The notes under the pieces are model-generated. The model ran no database searches. It saw nothing but the letters and a program-made list of their open reading frames with translations, and was not told the origin of the DNA. This document shows positions 6,228 to 7,816 of a DNA stretch of 7,816 nt, piece after piece (the first letter of the stretch is position 1; every line of letters starts with the position of its first letter). The position numbers and the translations under genes were made by a program. The stretch covers positions 1-7,816 of the forward strand of contig JAJYFW010000071.1 of assembly GCA_021785335.1 (NCBI GenBank), in the 5' to 3' direction. Origin of the DNA: Pseudomonadota bacterium. GTDB taxonomy: Bacteria > Pseudomonadota > Alphaproteobacteria > Acetobacterales > Acetobacteraceae.

Positions 6228-6977
6228 ATGAAGATCCTCGTCCCGGTGAAGCGGGTGGTGGACTACAACGTCAAGGTGCGGGTGAAGGCCGACGGCACCG
6301 GCGTCGAGACGGCTGGCGTGAAGATGTCCATGAACCCGTTCGACGAGATCGCGGTCGAGGAAGCCGTCCGCCTCAAGGAAAAGGGCATCGCCACCGAGAT
6401 CGTCGCCGTCTCCATGGGCCTCGCCGCCTGCCAGGAGACCATCCGCACCGCGCTCGCGATGGGTGCCGACCGCGGCATCCTGGTCGAGACCGAGGTGGAA
6501 CTGCAGCCGCTCGCCGTCGCCAAGCTGCTCCAGGCGCTGGTGGCGAAGGAAGCGCCGGGCCTGGTCATCATGGGCAAGCAGGCGATCGACGACGACATGA
6601 ACGCCACCGGCCAGATGCTGGCCGCCCTGCTCGGCTGGCCGCAGGGCACCTTCGCCTCCAGGGTGGCGATCGAGAACGGCACCGCGACGGTGACGCGCGA
6701 GGTGGATGGCGGCCTCGAAACCGTGGCGCTGGCCCTCCCCGCCGTCGTGACCACGGACCTGCGCCTCAACGAGCCGCGCTATGCCTCGCTGCCCAACATC
6801 ATGAAGGCGCGCAAGAAGCCGATCGAGACCGTCAAGCCGGCCGATCTCGGCGTCGACCCCGCCCCGCGCCTCGCCGTCGTCTCCGTCGCCGAGCCGCCGA
6901 AGCGCAAGGCCGGCGTGAAGGTCGCGAGCGTCGCGGAGCTGGTGGCGAAGCTGCGTACCGAAGCGAAGGTGATCTGA
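6228..6977 (+). CDS. etfB: Electron transfer flavoprotein subunit beta
   Basis: A 249-residue protein of standard family length that starts [14 protein letters not shown]. The beta-subunit signature is met in full by [21 protein letters not shown] (155-175). The nucleotide-binding segment [15 protein letters not shown] (116-130) is where the beta chain binds AMP. The recognition loop, [17 protein letters not shown], contains L188, which corresponds to human ETF-beta Leu195, the residue that anchors the protein to acyl-CoA dehydrogenases. K193 and K196 correspond to the lysines methylated in the human protein. With EtfA it forms the soluble FAD/AMP heterodimer that takes electrons from acyl-CoA and N-methyl dehydrogenases and delivers them to membrane ETF:quinone oxidoreductase. 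It is the first gene of an etfBA operon, and its stop is one base before the etfA start. It looks like the housekeeping rather than the bifurcating or nitrogen-fixation (Fix) type, judging by the classic recognition loop. Confidence 0.97.
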   Translation: MKILVPVKRVVDYNVKVRVKADGTGVETAGVKMSMNPFDEIAVEEAVRLKEKGIATEIVAVSMGLAACQETIRTALAMGADRGILVETEVELQPLAVAKLLQALVAKEAPGLVIMGKQAIDDDMNATGQMLAALLGWPQGTFASRVAIENGTATVTREVDGGLETVALALPAVVTTDLRLNEPRYASLPNIMKARKKPIETVKPADLGVDPAPRLAVVSVAEPPKRKAGVKVASVAELVAKLRTEAKVI

Positions 6978-6978
6978 G

Positions 6979-7816
6979 ATGACGGCGCTCGTTCTGCTCG
7001 AATTCGACGCTGCGGGGATCAAGCAGCCCTCGCGCTCCGCCGTCGCGGCGGCGGCGAAGCTCGGCGAGGTGCACGCGCTGGTCACCGGCGAGAACGTCGC
7101 CGCCGCCGCCGCCGCGGCCACCAAGCTGCCGGGGGTCGCGAAGGTACTCGCGGCGGACGCCCCCTCCCTCGCCCACGCGCTGGCCGAGCCGCTCGCGGCT
7201 CTCCTCGTCTCGCTCGCCCCGGCCTATTCGCACCTGCTCGCCGCGGCGACCGCCGTGGGCAAGAACGTGATGCCCCGCGTCGCCGCCCTGCTCGACGTGC
7301 AGCCGGTCTCCGACATCGCCGGCGTGGTGGACGCCGACCAGTTCGTCCGCCCCATCTACGCCGGCAACGCGCTCGCCACGGTGCGCAGCGCGGACGCGCG
7401 CAAGGTCATCACCGTCCGCGCCGCGAGCTTCGACCCCGTTGCCGCCGAGGGCGGTTCGGCGCCCATCGAGAGCGTCGCCGTGCCGGCGGCGGGTTCCGCC
7501 TCGCGTTTCGTCGGCGCCGAGCTTTCCCGCAGCGAGCGGCCGGAGCTCACCGCCGCGCGCGTGGTGATTTCCGGCGGTCGCGGCATGCAGGCCGGCGAGA
7601 ACTTCCGCCTCCTGGAGCCGATCGCGGACCGGCTCGGCGCCGCGGTTGGCGCCAGCCGTGCCGCCGTCGATGCCGGCTTCGTGCCGAACGACTACCAGGT
7701 GGGGCAGACGGGCAAGATCGTCGCCCCGGAACTCTATGTCGCGGTCGGGATTTCCGGCGCGATCCAGCACCTTGCGGGCATGAAGGACAGCAAGGTGATC
7801 GTGGCGATCAACAAGG
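6979..7816 (+). CDS. etfA: Electron transfer flavoprotein subunit alpha (3' end outside window)
   Basis: The ATG comes one base after the etfB stop (TGA-G-ATG), with AAGG about 10 bases upstream inside etfB as the ribosome site, so the two subunits are translationally coupled. The 279 visible residues lack roughly the last 30 of a ~310-residue family. The N-terminal alpha/beta domain ([10 protein letters not shown] onward) is followed by the FAD domain: SGGRGM (198-203), [10 protein letters not shown] (224-233, with R227 at the flavin-contacting Arg position), QVGQTGK (240-246) and SGAIQH (259-264, H264 at the conserved His). The alpha-subunit signature from [13 protein letters not shown] to VAIN (252-278) is met in full. 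It carries the redox-active FAD that relays electrons to ETF:quinone oxidoreductase. Residues 41-47 are an Ala run encoded mostly by repeated GCC codons. Confidence 0.97.
   Translation, partial: MTALVLLEFDAAGIKQPSRSAVAAAAKLGEVHALVTGENVAAAAAAATKLPGVAKVLAADAPSLAHALAEPLAALLVSLAPAYSHLLAAATAVGKNVMPRVAALLDVQPVSDIAGVVDADQFVRPIYAGNALATVRSADARKVITVRAASFDPVAAEGGSAPIESVAVPAAGSASRFVGAELSRSERPELTAARVVISGGRGMQAGENFRLLEPIADRLGAAVGASRAAVDAGFVPNDYQVGQTGKIVAPELYVAVGISGAIQHLAGMKDSKVIVAINK

Noticed and set aside
6213..7770. Two long minus-strand frames opposite etfB and etfA
   Set aside because: Both etf genes match their family signatures in full; the opposite frames are rich in Arg, Gly, Asp and His and show no domain.
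1..7816. Defence system, prophage, transposon, CRISPR or tRNA content
   Set aside because: All strand space is taken by recognisable metabolic, signalling and membrane genes; no integrase, transposase, regularly spaced repeats or tRNA-like folds were seen.

Overview
The window is about 70% GC with dense, tightly packed genes and weak or absent Shine-Dalgarno sequences at several starts. Together with a short HIG1-type membrane protein next to an etfBA operon, this suggests an alphaproteobacterium, probably of the Rhodospirillales/Acetobacteraceae type. That placement is inferred from gene content and composition, not from a marker gene.

Layout. (1) Positions 2-1408, plus strand: the C-terminal part of a hybrid sensor histidine kinase, entered a few residues after its phospho-accepting histidine. 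It carries an ATPase domain, a receiver domain and a degenerate Hpt-like tail. (2) Positions 1418-5773, minus strand: three genes in the order large YbiO-type MscS channel, 2-oxoglutarate/Fe(II) dioxygenase of the amino-acid hydroxylase family, zinc-dependent MDR dehydrogenase. The dehydrogenase converges on the kinase with only 9 bases between the stop codons. (3) Positions 5871-6068, plus strand: a 65-residue HIG1-domain protein, divergent from the channel gene and probably expressed from a leaderless transcript. (4) Positions 6228-7816, plus strand: etfB, then etfA one base later. etfA runs off the window end.

Function. EtfAB carries electrons from acyl-CoA and related flavin dehydrogenases to ETF:quinone oxidoreductase. 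The HIG1 protein belongs to a family linked to cytochrome oxidase assembly, so the right-hand block is respiratory. The dioxygenase and dehydrogenase could act in sequence (hydroxylate, then oxidise the new alcohol), but their substrates cannot be read from the sequence. The channel is an osmotic safety valve, and its link to the two enzymes may be positional only.

No RNA gene, CRISPR array, insertion sequence or phage gene was found, and there is no gene-free stretch longer than 160 bases. Most of the window is ordinary chromosomal housekeeping sequence. No previously undescribed system is clearly present. The points most worth a second look are the dioxygenase-dehydrogenase pair with a dyad between the two genes, the Hpt remnant whose histidine is replaced by aspartate, the predicted leaderless start of the HIG1 gene, and a 16-bp tandem duplication over that gene's stop codon.
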